A stretch of 64,000 nt of DNA from Apostichopus japonicus (GCF_037975245.1 NC_092574.1:16781213-16845212), one strand, 5' to 3'. Counted from the stretch's first letter, positions 22,057 to 59,645 are shown. A program made the numbers and translations. Notes: generated by a model from the letters alone, not told the origin.

Positions 22057-22097
22057 ATGATACTTATAACAGCCAAGGCTTCTCGGAGACTTACTGA
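22057..22097 (+). CDS. Candidate terminal microexon
   Basis: Acceptor tatttcttctttacag is strong. In phase 1 it reads DDTYNSQGFSETY and stops at TGA 22095-22097. A canonical AATAAA follows 220 nt later (22320-22325), so this could be a 3' terminal exon. Confidence 0.35.
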
Positions 22098-22319
22098 TGG
22101 TATTTTTTTACCCAATTCATGACTATATTTCAAAGTTCCGGTTACAGCAATAACATTTTACTTTTATATTACAAAGTTGTAGAAAATTGTATACGATAAT
22201 TTGCATAGCCTATGGCAATTAGACACCAACATTATATTGATTCCAAATGTCCGACGGTGGTTAAATTACATGAACGATTTGATATGAGCAAATCATATGA
22301 TGTCATTGCTACAATCTGA

Positions 22320-22325
22320 AATAAA
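22320..22325 (+). terminator. Possible polyadenylation signal after the terminal microexon
   Basis: AATAAA in the sense orientation of the microexon cluster, 220 nt past the TGA at 22095. Meaningful only if that exon is real. Confidence 0.25.
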
Positions 22326-23449
22326 GGAGCAACACAAATAGAAAATACCGCCTGGTCGGTGGTATAGCTTTGATGTAATCAAACGAAAAGAGACCAAGAA
22401 AAAACCCACCTGAAAACAATGTACAAAATATTTCTTCTTAGTATGTTTTCAACATGCTCACGACATGCATACAGTGGCATCGGTGATAAATAAATTAACG
22501 AATTTATTACTTTAACATTCCCGTGCGATTTACAAAGTATCATATGCATGGATTACATCCACATTCAACACAAAATATTTAGCCTGCGAATGAAAAGTTA
22601 TATTGGAAATGTTTAAGAAATAAATTTACACATATTCGCGGTGCATGCATGTGACATTAACTTGTATCTTCAAAAAAAGAAAATGAATTAAAATAAAAAT
22701 TGTTCGTTTCGAAGCAGTTATAACAACACAATTAAGAAACAAAAACTTACGGATTTCTCTCGGCAGAAGTCCGGTCTATCCGCTTTGCAAAACCATAGAC
22801 TGCATAGTCATGGAGTGAATACTTCCACTAAACAATAACATTTATGTATTTCGCGAAGACAAAATTACAATATCCTAACTTCCTTACTACGTTGTTCCAG
22901 GACTATAGGTGTTAGCCATATCACATAACTTTTTTATCAAGAAACGGTAAAGACATGGCTTTCGTCTAATACAAATCTGGCGTAATCCTCAGCCTAACCA
23001 TTTCTACATTTCTACGCAATGGACACACACGTGGGTACCTAGTTGCTTTTTCACGGCGTTCCCTGTATTAGCTATCAACATATTTCAAACATTCCAACTG
23101 AATGGAGGGTAAACACAACAATTTCACGAATTCTATTCATATTATTACGAGGAACGCATAAACAAAGAGTAAATACACTCTACCGTGGCATTTTTATGCA
23201 GATTTAGAGGGTACGGAAAGACGAACGTTATTAAAACACATTGACCTACTTGTCATCCAGATATTTACAATTGATTTCTCAACACCTGGAAATCCAGATA
23301 ATAGATATAGAAAGACGATCTACCCTTAGAATCATCTATTTTATAGACTAAGGCGTATCAACACAAAATTGCCGAGTTGCAGTTGATGTAGGCTATGGCA
23401 CAAATGTAACTAGCTGCCTCTCAGGTTTTCATTGTTTTATTTCTAACAG

Positions 23450-23511
23450 TGACACAAGGAACGGCTACATTTAAAACGTTTGTGCCCATGCGTCCTTTTA
23501 TTCGTTTCTGA
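23450..23511 (+). CDS. Candidate alternative terminal exon of the microexon cluster
   Basis: Strong acceptor cattgttttatttctaacag. In phase 1 it reads VTQGTATFKTFVPMRPFIRF (after G) and stops at TGA 23509-23511. No donor pattern precedes the stop in a compatible phase. Confidence 0.25.
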
Positions 23512-23574
23512 ATCAGTGTACTAGCTATATAGTATGTTTGTCACGTGACAGTTCATTTCTCTTTGTTATTCAAG

Positions 23575-23622
23575 ATGGAAGCTACGAATTTCAAGCTAAG
23601 GAAGTAGAGCTGCGTCAATCAG
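23575..23622 (+). CDS. Candidate 48-nt phase 1-1 microexon
   Basis: Acceptor ctctttgttattcaag, donor ATCAG|GTTTGT. Reads DGSYEFQAKEVELRQS after a preceding G. Its start, AG|ATGG, mirrors the other exons in the cluster. Confidence 0.35.
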
Positions 23623-23989
23623 GTTTGTTTATGTTTTATGCTACACTATGAGATATATCCCTCCATCAGAATAACTTCTACGTCCTGTACGTGGTTCTAC
23701 CACCTGACCACTGGATGGGGGTCAGGGGTAAACTCTTACCATTATCATCGACGTAAGATTATTTACCGTGACGTGTTCTACTGTTGTTTTTTATCCACCT
23801 TACCATTAATTACAACAGCCCTGTTTGTTCTTGACATAAAGTATGTTATCTTACTTTGATCACATAAAGTGACAGCCTGTTCTGTCGATCTGTTACATTG
23901 TCAGCACGGATTGGAATATTGTGCTTGGTAAGACACCTTAAAGGAGCCTTTCAGTCAAAGGGCGTCTTTTAGAGAAACTTTAAAGTCAG

Positions 23990-24010
23990 GAAGAAAGCTC
24001 GACGGACGCC
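23990..24010 (+). CDS. Candidate 21-nt microexon
   Basis: Donor CGCC|GTAAGT is a perfect intronic match; acceptor tttaaagtcag is weak. Phase 1-1, reading R/G-RKLDGR. A longer version from acceptor cctttcag (23955) is open but enters in phase 2. Confidence 0.2.
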
Positions 24011-24196
24011 GTAAGTGTTACCAAAGATTCTAAGACATTCACAGTCTTGAGTTATAAACCTATATTATTCATTACTCGGACTGACTTAGATCCACAATGA
24101 AATTGTGTTTTTATTCCAATTCCAGTGTAATTAACAATTCATATTAATATGTACGCAAAGATTCATTAGTATAAGTTACCTTTTGCTTATCAACAG

Positions 24197-24259
24197 ATGG
24201 TTTTATTTTCATCAAACAAACCTACTCAGCAGGGAAAGGAGACAATACCTTCAGTAATG
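24197..24259 (+). CDS. Candidate 63-nt phase 1-1 microexon
   Basis: Acceptor ttgcttatcaacag, donor AATG|GTGAGT (strong). Reads DGFIFIKQTYSAGKGDNTFS plus N after a preceding G. It is the best-formed symmetric exon of the cluster. No downstream terminal exon could be identified with confidence. Confidence 0.4.
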
Positions 24260-25958
24260 GTGAGTTAATACTGTGTGTCAACCGTGCCTATACAGTAACA
24301 GACTACATGAATCCTTCAAAGAACTGATTAACATATTACGTCGTATCAGGATATGGTTAGGACACAAACACGGTTTTTCTCATGTAAATGTGACAAGGAA
24401 TCACAACAGACCTTTTAGCAGTCTGATTATTGTCAACTTAAACACTCTGTAAAGTGTCACTTTGTAACAGTTTAGAAATTGCAAGCATGTTCCAATCTTC
24501 AAAACAATAAATAATGGTACTTTCCTACAACGTGGGGGAGGGGGGGGGGGGGTTGAGAGGAGGTACTTGCTCAAATCACATGACTACTGAAATTTAGTGA
24601 CACAAGTCATGACTCCTTACAACACTGTACTTCACTGGTGATGTTTCATGTTGTCAATGACGTGACTGGAGTCATCAATCATATCAACTCTTTGCATCTA
24701 TAAAATCAACCACTCTGAATACTACATACCTGAACAGACCTAATATCATACAGCAAATTCTATAAAAAAAAGGACAAAAAAACAAAACAAAAAAACATCC
24801 ACAAATAACTGTACAAATGTCTTTTATTACTCTCTGCCTCACTGTGAGGGTTTTGTACATACATACTTGTTTCTTTTTTTTTCTTTTGGAATGAAAATAA
24901 GATATGTAAAATAAAATTCTGGCGATATTTATGAAAATGTAGCACCGATGACTAAATAGAATTTTTAAATAAGCCTTGATAATGATAGCAATCATATGTT
25001 TCAGTAGCAAAGAGACCATGCTTATATATTAGAATATATCACTTGCATAATTACACAGGACTACTCTCAACCCCCTCCACACTTCCCCCTCCTACACCCC
25101 CCCTCCACCACTGCATCCAATCACTGGTATTCAAAAGATGAGTACAAAGGTTATACATTGATCCATCTTAAGTATTGTGTGATAATCGAACAATGCTTTA
25201 TATTCTATCTTTGCGATGCATGCTCTGGAATCCTTCATCAGATACAAGATATAATAATAAATATACCTGACTCCATATGCTCTATATACCAATGCTTGCA
25301 TAAAACACATCGACCACTGTTGCTTGAAAAACTGAACATGTACTTTTATACAAAGACTCTCTGTAAAGCAATGTGCATTGTGCAGCGAGTTACATAAAGC
25401 AAACTTAGTAAACACAAGAAAAGCAGGAGGAACAGTTTAATAAAGATGTCTCATTTAATTAGAGTATTAAACCTATCCAATTAAGTGAATGACTAATTAA
25501 ATTGTGTAATATACTCCTGCAGACTGACTGTGAATACAGAGCCATAAATATGAAAAGCCTCTTGTTTTTCTTCCGTTTTTTTTCTTCATGTTTGCAACAA
25601 CCCAAGAAAAACTTATGGAACTACTTTTCAAGTTCCTATGTCAAATAATCAAAATACCCTTATGATGTGGGAAACAAAGGAAGAAAATTAATAAACAACC
25701 ACAAAATAGAAAGAAAAAAAATTAAAGAAGGCAACATTGAGAACAAATGAGAGAGAAAACAAACAAATTAAAACACAAACAAACAAAAAGGAAACTAATC
25801 AATAACAGGTTGCATAGATTTCTAATTCATTTTCTTTTCTTATATCATTTATATATAATTATTCTTATTATGCAATCATAATGTAATTATGATGCATTCA
25901 CCTAATATATGTAAGTTAACCTTTTCCAAAACATTAGAAAAAAATGTTTATCGTTGTA
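24260..25958. other. Intergenic DNA, no gene seen
   Basis: Contains a long G-run near 24538-24552. Open frames here are short and low-complexity. Confidence 0.5.
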
Positions 25959-26106
25959 GTTGTAACTTGTTAAATAACTACAAGGTCTGATGGCACCACT
26001 TTATAACAAGTTGTAACTTGTTAAATAACTACAAGGTCTGATGGCACCACTTTATAACAAGTTGTAACTTGTTAAATAACTACAAGGTCTGATGGCACCA
26101 CTTTAT
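25959..26106. repeat. 51-bp tandem repeat, three copies
   Basis: gttgtaacttgttaaataac begins at 25959, 26010 and 26061, exactly 51 bp apart. The unit contains ggtctgatggcaccacttta. The copies are nearly identical, so the array is young. Confidence 0.95.
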
Positions 26107-29100
26107 ACAACACCAGTATATTAAATATGGACGTAGTTTATGTCCAGGTTATGTGAGTACATATATACATGATGTTACACTGCTACTAAACACCCTTTGC
26201 AGTTGCACCCACCCTACCTAGACATAGAGATGCTAGAGGTATTAAATGCTTCCTCTTTATCGATACATGCTGTGACGCTTACGCTAAACACCTCTATCGC
26301 TACCTGTACTAGAGAAAAATATGTTCAAGTGTCATATTATGCTCTGGCAATATACTGACAAATTTATGTTTAAAAAATTTATAATCTATCATGAAATTCT
26401 AACACTTTTCAGCATTAATATGATCGAGATAAAATGCCACCCAAATTAATTTGATAAAACCCTCTAGAGTGGCAGTGATGGTATTAAAAGAAAAGTAACA
26501 AGAACAAAACAAACAATAGTGTTTTGTTGTCATTGCCTAATTTACATATGCATAGAGAGCAATAAATATTTATTCCAATTATCTTTTCAATACAGCTAAA
26601 TTATATATTATACATCTTTTGTGTGTGTGTGTTATTGACTAATACTGCATGGTCTACCATTGAGAAATTAAATTTGCCACATCACATTCTTGCAAAAACA
26701 TGATATTTTTTTTGGTCTTTAGGGCATGCAAGATAAACCAAATATCACAGAGAATATATTTCAATCTGTCCTCATCTTTCCAGCGGGAATGAATTTATAA
26801 GCAAGAGGTCAAGAATGTTGTTTGAAATAAAAATATATATTTAGCAAGAGCATAGATAGTATTATTCAAAAAAATGTGAGAAATAATTAACTTTATTTGG
26901 TCATTTATCCTAAAAAAAAGCAACAGCGGATAAACATATGCGAAAACTTCAAAATAGTTGCACTATTTGCTTAATTTGCTTAGTTTGTAAGTGATTGCTG
27001 AGTGGACAGAAATTGAACAAAATTATCACATTCTAGGAGCAAAATTGTTTGATTGACAGTCTGAAAATGCTTTTCTGCTTTCACAACACGGTGCTTGAAG
27101 AAATGTGCTGTTTTTGGCTCAACAGTTTATGCTATTAGCAGTACATTCAAAATTATGTGACATTTTCAATGATTTTTACATGTTTATATATTTTTTTATT
27201 TATTTGCTTTTATACTTATTCTAATTTGCTTTTGTGCTTTTGTGTTTTTAAAGTAAATTTACAAATGAAGGTAATCCTGTCTGGTCAGCCTGTGATCTAA
27301 CCCTACCAGTTCTCCTTAAATATGAGTGATTTAATTTTGCACCTAATTAATGTATAACTGTATGACTGATACATAATAATAAGAGTCTGCATGCAAACAT
27401 TTTGATATTAATAAATCATGATTCAGAGAATACATAAAGGAAAAAGAAAAGACTTGCTTAAACGTCTAAAATTGATGAACTATAAATATTTCATAATGTT
27501 GAATATTTTCATCACATATGAGTTGCATAATCATTTAAATTTTTTTTTTGTTTTAACACGAGAGAGATTGATTTGATGCGTCATGGTATGAATAATGATA
27601 TATTATGTCTGAAAACTAAACCAGAACAGTATGAGCTAGACGGTTCCCCTATTCACTTATCTATTGTTGCATCACTTTTCTAGTGCCACACAGGTGGTGT
27701 CAAGACCCACTTTGGGCCTGGGATAGTTATGTCACTGGGTCCCTTTTTTGAAGTCTTATTCTTTTCTTAGTATATCATGTAAACGCGAATACATTTTTCT
27801 GTATCACATATCTCCTTCGTGCCTCCAGGTTAAAGGCCCCCATCCCCCCCCCACCACGACCCCTTGTCACCAGGCCAGGTGACAGCCACTTTGTTATTGT
27901 GCTAATCAGTATATGTTACTTGTAGTATTTACTATCAGGGTCCATGGCAATTGGTCTAAGCCTGTAAAAGTAATACTGAATGATGCTTTTCTAGCAATAA
28001 GGGAGTAAAACAAAAGAGAAGGAAAAGGTTGAAAGGTTAGAAGAAAACTTAGTGAAGGTGATATAGCCTCAAACATCTAAACACTGGCAGTGAATGCTGA
28101 TCATGTATGCAGGCAAGTAATTGAAAAAGAATTGATACCTTTTACAACACTTAAATGCAAGAATAAAATTTTCGAATACTCAGGCACTTTTTTTTGCAAC
28201 TGACTCATACACTTTTCCATATTTACACAAAAATTGAATAAAAAAGTGAATAACAAAAAAAAACTTTTTTTTTCCTCCATTTCTTATATGGTATTTACAT
28301 TAGAAACAAACATACACCGAAGGATGTTCTCATACAAAAATTAGAATTTGGTATGTTACGTTTGTTTTCACCCAATAAAATACTGAATTTCATGATGATC
28401 ATGATCATAAATATACATCGGCAGGTAGCTTAAATAATTTTTTAAGGTGTTTGAGAGACCTTTAATGGCAGGGGCTCATTCATCAGATATGAACATTTTT
28501 GTTTCTACATAACTGTTAATTATTTTTAGATATGCCTGAAATTTGGCAAAGACTTTTTGCTTGAAATATTGAGCTTGGCCATTTCACTTTGGCAACATAA
28601 AAAAAGGGTCAGTAGCGAATGTCCTATTGATCTTTTTCTGCACAATCTTCGTTCAACCAAACCCAATTGCTGTATTTGATAACCGATGAAATCACAGAAA
28701 ATACTTGACTCGGATGGGAAAACGCTCGATGAACTCCAATTTCATTTATCTTCATAACTGATGAATTTCATTTACATATTAAAAGTTGCTCTTATGCCTG
28801 GCAGATGTGGATTGAGAGGTATGGAACTCAAAACTTTTTCTTATTTTTAAAACATATTTACAACTATGAACAGCTGGCATGGACAATACTCCCTGTTCAT
28901 ATGCATAGCTTTCTACTGTACATGTTGGCAAGATCCCTACACTCCTTTACAAACTGCTCCAGTTAGCTTTAAACTTACTCTAGTTTGGCTGAGTATTTTC
29001 TTCACAGATTTCAATGTTACAATAGCTGATAAAGTTAAATACTAGTTAGGGTGTAATCACAGCACTCACTACCCTGGTAAATGTTGCCATATATGAAAAC

Positions 29101-29142
29101 ATCCCATTAGGGGGTTTTATTCACATAATATATTTCGTTCCC
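26107..29142. other. AT-rich intergenic DNA, no gene seen
   Basis: No supported exon, RNA gene or recognisable transposon. It lies beyond the likely 3' end of the receptor gene on the minus strand. Confidence 0.5.
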
Positions 29143-29217
29143 ATGTAATGGTTAGGCTGATAGTAACATGTAATGGTTAGGCTGATAGTAACATGTAATG
29201 GTTAGGCTGGTAGTAAC
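29143..29217. repeat. 25-bp tandem repeat, three copies
   Basis: atgtaatggttaggctgata begins at 29143, 29168 and 29193; the third copy has one substitution. Confidence 0.95.
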
Positions 29218-29393
29218 ATGTTCTGTTGCCTCTTGTTAATAAACAAAAGATCAATGCACAACTCAGGATACACAGGTGTTGTTGTTTTAACTGTGAACAA
29301 GACAGTAATATTTCTTGTATTCTAACAGCCTTTTAACTGTGCAGTAGCCAACAAGATCAAATAGACAAAGAACTTTTCTTTTTGGATTGAATT

Positions 29394-29399
29394 TTTATT
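29394..29399 (-). terminator. Possible polyadenylation signal of the VEGF-receptor-like gene
   Basis: AATAAA on the minus strand about 1.2 kb past the receptor stop codon. Other candidates exist nearby; no RNA evidence is available. Confidence 0.25.
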
Positions 29400-30581
29400 G
29401 AAAAGGTTAGGGTTTTTCATGTGCAGGTAAGGAAAAACCTACACCTGTTTCATTCTTTTTTTAGTCCAGCAAATGTCCTAAACTTCAGCCACTGAGGTAA
29501 ATTTCAGATACTTCCTAATAAGGTATACAAACACTGCAAAATAATCTAAACAGAGGTAAAATATTGATAGCTTGGTTTTTGGGAAAATGAAGCTTAACTA
29601 TACAAGTAATGGAGATTACACCGGTCCCTATTATTATCGCTATTATTATTCACTTCGACAAAACATAATTTTATACATTTGAAAAGGGGAGAATTTTGTT
29701 GAGAAAATAATTTTTGTTGTTGTTTGAATTGCACAAATGTTTGCTTGTTTTTTTTGCAAAATTTTTGCAAATTTTTCTTTCTATCACTGGGTCAAAAAGA
29801 GAAATGAAACCCTGAATGAAATATGGAATGATTTCATAAGTATCTGGCTCAAAACTTACCGGTCATGAATATTCAAAGACCAGGATTACACATACATACA
29901 ATAGAAAATGGGAACGAAAAAGGTAAAGACATCAACAACAGAATTTCAGGAGAAATAATTAACCCAAAGCATGGATCTGCATACCAATACTCCATGTGCT
30001 TGATCTCAAATGGAAGGGAAATGGAGGGGTGGGGGGAGTACACACTTATTTTTGTCTCTTTCTTGTAGACCATGTATGAAATAAACTTTCTCAAGTTCAT
30101 CTATCAAACATGGTAGTACACCAGTGAAAAAGGTGTCATGTTTGCTACCCCCAAACCACCTAATAGTTACATGCATGTTTGGAAAGAAGAGAATGTACCT
30201 TCATAGGCCATGACTTAATCTCAATGAATGAAATTTGAATGTACGAATGTTATAAACTCCTCCCATATATGATCATTCCTAACCTCTTTGGTGGGTTGAG
30301 TAAGGGGTGTGTATAGCTACACTAATACCTCTTCAGTGGTGAGAACTAACTCATCTTGTTATATTCACCATTCCAATGAGGAGGGAGGGGGTGGGGGGGG
30401 GGTTCCTTTGAGCTTCTCTTCCTCAAGTGACCCTTATTGTTCACATTTCCAAACACAATTGATTTGTCTCCTCTCATGCTTCCATTCTGGTTTGCTGTCT
30501 TTGAACAATGGCTGCCGCCATAACTCCTTCACAGTCTCTTCACAAATACTTGTCTCTTACTTGTCTCTCGTCCTAACCTAA
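29400..30581 (-). other. Likely 3' UTR/flank of the receptor gene
   Basis: Non-coding DNA directly downstream of the receptor stop. It contains a G-run near 30388. No other feature is seen. Confidence 0.35.
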
Positions 30582-55497
<24,916 letters not shown>

Positions 55498-56393
55498 CTG
55501 AAGTGATTAGAAAGAGAAGGAAGAATATAAAAAAATATTCAACAAAACTAAATGAAACTTTCACTGATTACAAAATAAACCTGAAGAGCATTTTGCTACC
55601 TTCTCTTTTGCTGTAGATTTAAACATTGCATCACCGATGAGACGTCGTCGCTGAGTGTGAAGTTTAAGTTATCCTGTGAATGATTATTATACAGTACTTC
55701 ATGAATTTATACTTTTTGATTGCTTAAATAATGTTATTTGTCATTACCATCAATCATTTCAAAGGCAGTGGAATGGTTGGGGTATGTGGGGCATGTGTGT
55801 CTTGCCAATAATTGTGTTAATCATAGCTATTTCTTAGCTTCTTGTACCATCCAGCTTTTCATAGCATCTGGATCCACCTTTAACACATAAGAGCACACTC
55901 TTAAACCTAAAAGCTGGACAATTCTTGAACATAAGGTTTCATCAAAAGTCATAAAATGTAGCAGCTTTTTTCTCTTAAGCTTAGCATCCATCAAATCATG
56001 GCCAAATGTCTTAAATTACATCCGAACTCCAGGACACCTCTCAAAGAGACACCCTGGATCCCAACAGTGTCTTGCCCTACGAATCTGAAACATATTCTTC
56101 GCCCTTGCATTTTCATATCTATTAGGAAGATCTATGCAACTCAAGGATGGATGCATTTAACCTACAAATTATTTACTCCAAATTAGCTGCAATTGATGAT
56201 ACTAACACCGTCTACTCCTTTTTATCACCAAATCTAGTTTAATTACAGAGAAATCAAGTTAATTTGTCCCTCAAACAATTCATAGCCCACACCCACTTTT
56301 TTATGTTATTATTGTAGTGCTCACATGTAAAACACAAATTAGAAAATTTCAAAACTGTTGAGTCATTAAAAGTTGATATGAAAGTGGACTTAC

Positions 56394-56454
56394 CAAGCAA
56401 ATTAATGATCAATATTATGAATACAAGTTTAGTTTTGAATTGTATATATAACAA
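56394..56454 (-). CDS. VEGFR: Candidate signal-peptide exon of the receptor
   Basis: The frame reads QFKTKLVFIILIINLL and meets a perfect donor CTTG|GTAAGT in phase 1, which is what the exon at 55497 needs (joining as a GAT Asp codon). A Lys-flanked hydrophobic stretch is what a secretion signal looks like. But no in-frame ATG lies before the upstream stop, so the start codon must be in another exon or the match is fortuitous. The 56454 end marks a TTG, not a proven start. Confidence 0.4.
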
Positions 56455-56485
56455 TTGATCAAACTTCTTAAATAATCACCCAAAA

Positions 56486-56551
56486 CCAATGAGAAAGTTT
56501 GCTATAAACAAAGTGCGTTTCAACTTTACACACGTCTGGTCGTCAACCAAT
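56486..56551 (-). promoter_or_regulatory. Possible promoter region with two CCAAT boxes
   Basis: CCAAT pentamers at 56486-56490 and 56547-56551, the latter in CCAATCAG, just upstream (minus sense) of the possible signal-peptide exon. The spacing is plausible for an NF-Y-type promoter. No transcription start is determined. Confidence 0.2.
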
Positions 56552-57015
56552 CAGAAAGCTCCTTTGAGTACTACTGTATTCTCAGTTATGTATGCTAAAC
56601 TGAGTGTAAGCTTTTACTCGTCAGTAAAAGTGTATCAAAGTCTCTGAAATGGAATAAACTGGTGCTTGCGATTCTTCTCATAATGATTGAAGATCATCGT
56701 ATTTAAAGCATTCTTAATCTTTTATCATAGAGTTTATTTTGCGAACTTTTTACTGGAAAGTTGATGGTTCTATTGTTTGTAATTTACTATTTTTATGTTG
56801 TAAGAGGCATTGAGATGTTTTTACATGTAATGCATCTTTTAAAAATATATTTACATTACATTACATTACAAGACGAGATCTTTGAAACATATTTTCACAA
56901 GTAGCACAATACACTGAGATATATTATACAACACTTTACAAAATCTTTGGAGATCTGTAAAGAGTATAGATCATGCCCATCAGGACCCAGACCTGCTTCG
57001 ATGGCTCTGTTATAA

Positions 57016-57037
57016 CCAATATGACAGCGCCCTCTAT
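57016..57037. promoter_or_regulatory. 22-bp motif with CTCF-like core, second copy
   Basis: Reverse complement of 18751-18772 with one mismatch; core AGAGGGCGC on the minus strand. It lies about 500 bp upstream of the possible receptor promoter. Confidence 0.3.
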
Positions 57038-57847
57038 AGTCCTCTACAAGCATTCTGAAGCACAATATTTAACATCTTGCATAAAACTCCAGACAAACTT
57101 TTACTTTGACATTAGATTTAACATTTCCTGTCATTAAACCCCTGGATTGGTAGATTCAGCTTAGGAAACGCTACTTCTCCATTACCTCTTCGTTCTGTTT
57201 GATCTTGTGTATCACCCAAGTCATTATTCTTCCAGACACGATCAAAAACCCACAGGGAATTAGTATTATTATTAAAAACATAGTATAGCAACAGTCTTTC
57301 ATGTTTATGTCATTCACTACTAGGCAATGGTTTCTGTCAATGTAATTTTTTTTCCAGGACAGACTATTTTTTCCTGTAATTTAAGAATGCATGTCATCAA
57401 TAATAACTATGAAACTTAATCCAAGTCTTAACCAAATTTTAGAAACATATGTGGCAGCTGATGCTGTGAGAGTGCACTCTTGGGACAAAATGTGAACAAA
57501 ATTAGGAAAGAAGAACATATATACATCCCCCAAAAAAGGAGGGGGGGGGACAGAAGGGAAATAGTTTAATGTTCTTATTATTCCTATTAAATGAGATATT
57601 GTAGTATTGTACAATTCCTCTCATGATCTAAATACATTTCCCAAAATTATGTCAAATTCTCATCATGAGAATGCTTTGCTAAATTTGATGGAGACTTCTT
57701 AAAGGGGTTGTACTGTAGTGAAGTAAAAAGATACAGAATTCGATTACATCAAAACTCTGACATTTTGTGAATTTGAAAGAACCTTATTAACTCAAATAGA
57801 TATACATTGACTGCAGCTTGAGGCACCCAAGCAGATCATTAAGTAGT

Positions 57848-58070
57848 GTTGAGGAGAGTTAGCTCAGTGGTTAATGCCGGTGCCTTTCATAAGGTCCCGA
57901 GTTCAAGTCACTCAAAGATTAATGTATGTCGTTCAGTTACAGTGTTGTTGACAATTGACAATTCATGATCATGGATGATAAATATGAATCTAAGAGACCG
58001 ACACCGGTCAGCTTGCAGCTTTGATAAGCCAATGATGGCTTCTTCGCGAGTTCCTACTTGCAGGAGCATA
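57848..58070 (+). mobile_element. tRNA-derived SINE, family B
   Basis: A box ttagctcagtgg (57859-57870) and B box gagttcaagtc (57899-57909) form a tRNA-like head. The body shares gtcagcttgcagctttgataagccaat and gttcctacttgcaggag with the copy at 33815-34010. No A-rich tail is evident. Confidence 0.85.
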
Positions 58071-59525
58071 TCAATTCCTTAGCGCCATTCCCTGTGTGGC
58101 ACGCGAACTGAGTTGGACCGCCGCAGTTTTAGGCCTATGACTTTACCATATAGACCATTTTCCTACAGCCATAACGTGAAAAGTTTATACCAAAAAAAAA
58201 TAGTTCAAACGGCACTAAACAGAGAAATGTGTTGTCTCTTAAGTTCTGTTATTTTCTTAACATTACAGTTCAAAATTCCATCGGACTTGGGTGATTTACG
58301 ATGCAAGGATAATAAATATCGAACTCAAAATCCTCATTGATAACACACAGTAAATACTGAAGAAAATCACCATTTGATAGCCGTACTTTGTTTGCGTAAC
58401 CATCCTCTTGAATATTCATTGACAAATTTAGTTCAAGCAGTTTTGGAAAGGATTTTTTCTTAACTTTAAATTGATGTTAAATTCATTTTCATTGGTCACT
58501 ATCTTCAATCGGACCAAGTACAGTACAATCGAATGTCTTCTAAGAAAAATATAAGTTTCGCTTTCTTTAAGGGACAGGATAGACAATTTAGGCTAATTGT
58601 GGTTAGCATACATACTGTACTAGTCTGAGTAATGTCCTGACAGTAAACTGTGAGGATTTCCAAGAAAAGAAGTGTTGTCGGTAATTTGGTGAGTGGGTGG
58701 AAATGGTGTAAACATTACTGGTGGGATTGCTGGGAAGTTCCTTAAAGGGGCTATACAATGAATCCAGCCAAGCAATTAATGTCAGGCGCCCTCTATTTTT
58801 CTCCAACTTCTGATTCTGTCCGATTAAGGGTTATACCATTGTGTGTGTGTGTGGGGAGGGGGGGGGGAGCTCAGGCAGTGAAAAGTGCTGTTTCACCTCA
58901 ATCATAGTAGAATGACTGTGGAATGCTGTTTAGGCCTAGATGTTTATGTTATTGGAGAATGCCAAGGGAGTTGTTATATGTTCTACTTGGAATGACCTGT
59001 TACAATTTGTAGTGTCGGACATGTGGGTAATTTTACACACATGGAAGGTTCACCTCTGCACTGTGGGCAAACAAATTTATAAATTTTTGGGTCGGCCAAG
59101 TGCATGATGTGATGCCGATTTATATTTTAGTTATTTTTACCGATGTAATACATAGTGGTAATTCTATATGACATATGTATGGGTGTAATACTCTTCACCT
59201 TGGAGGGACATATTTTGTTGGGACATGCGTTCCCCTCCAAAGATCAACAATTCTGCTTTCGACAAAAGTGTGACACCATAGCAGATTTTTCAGATAAGGG
59301 TATGGGGGGGGGGGGGTTGGTGGGGATTGGGCAGGCCCATATTAGCTACAAAATGGAAAAATTTAGAAAAACAAAAAGGTGAAAAAGAAACAAAGGAGAT
59401 CTGACAAGTGTTTCAAAATTTTACTTTTTTAATTTCAAATTGATGATTCAGGGGCAAAGGCTGGGGTGCATACCAAGTACCCCTGGCAACCAGTCCGGCA
59501 CTAATAATTGGTACAATTTTCCTAC
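58071..59525. other. Non-coding DNA, no gene seen
   Basis: Contains G-runs near 58856 and 59304. No supported exon. Confidence 0.5.
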
Positions 59526-59645
59526 CATACTTTGTCAGAGTAAAGCCTACTGCAGGAACAGTGTAATGAGATTGACTGGCCAGATCTGACTGAAACTTTC
59601 TTTCTATTGTGAAACCTTGCGATGGATCCATTGTGGGAGAGGAAA
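59526..59645 (-). CDS. Possible Ig-like exon upstream of the receptor (or pseudoexon)
   Basis: 120 bp between acceptor taaacccag and donor TATG|GTAGGA. In phase 2 it reads RKKVSVRSGQSISLHCSCS and SDKVW, typical Ig strands A'-C. In phase 1 it is also open and gives MDPSQGFTIERKF, recalling DPRYGF of the Ig2-type domain. Only one can be real. It could be an extra N-terminal exon of the receptor or a decayed copy. Confidence 0.3.

Noticed and set aside
23905-23927. 23-nt segment between acceptor ttacattgtcag and donor GCTTG|GTAAGA
   Set aside because: Excellent splice sites but the length is not a multiple of three and it does not fit the phase 1-1 pattern of the neighbours.
25959-29217. Short repeat arrays considered as a CRISPR array
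   Set aside because: Direct tandem repeats without unique spacers in eukaryotic DNA.
57859-57909. Possible genuine tRNA gene
   Set aside because: A and B boxes are present, but the acceptor stem does not pair and the body matches a second dispersed copy, so it is a SINE.
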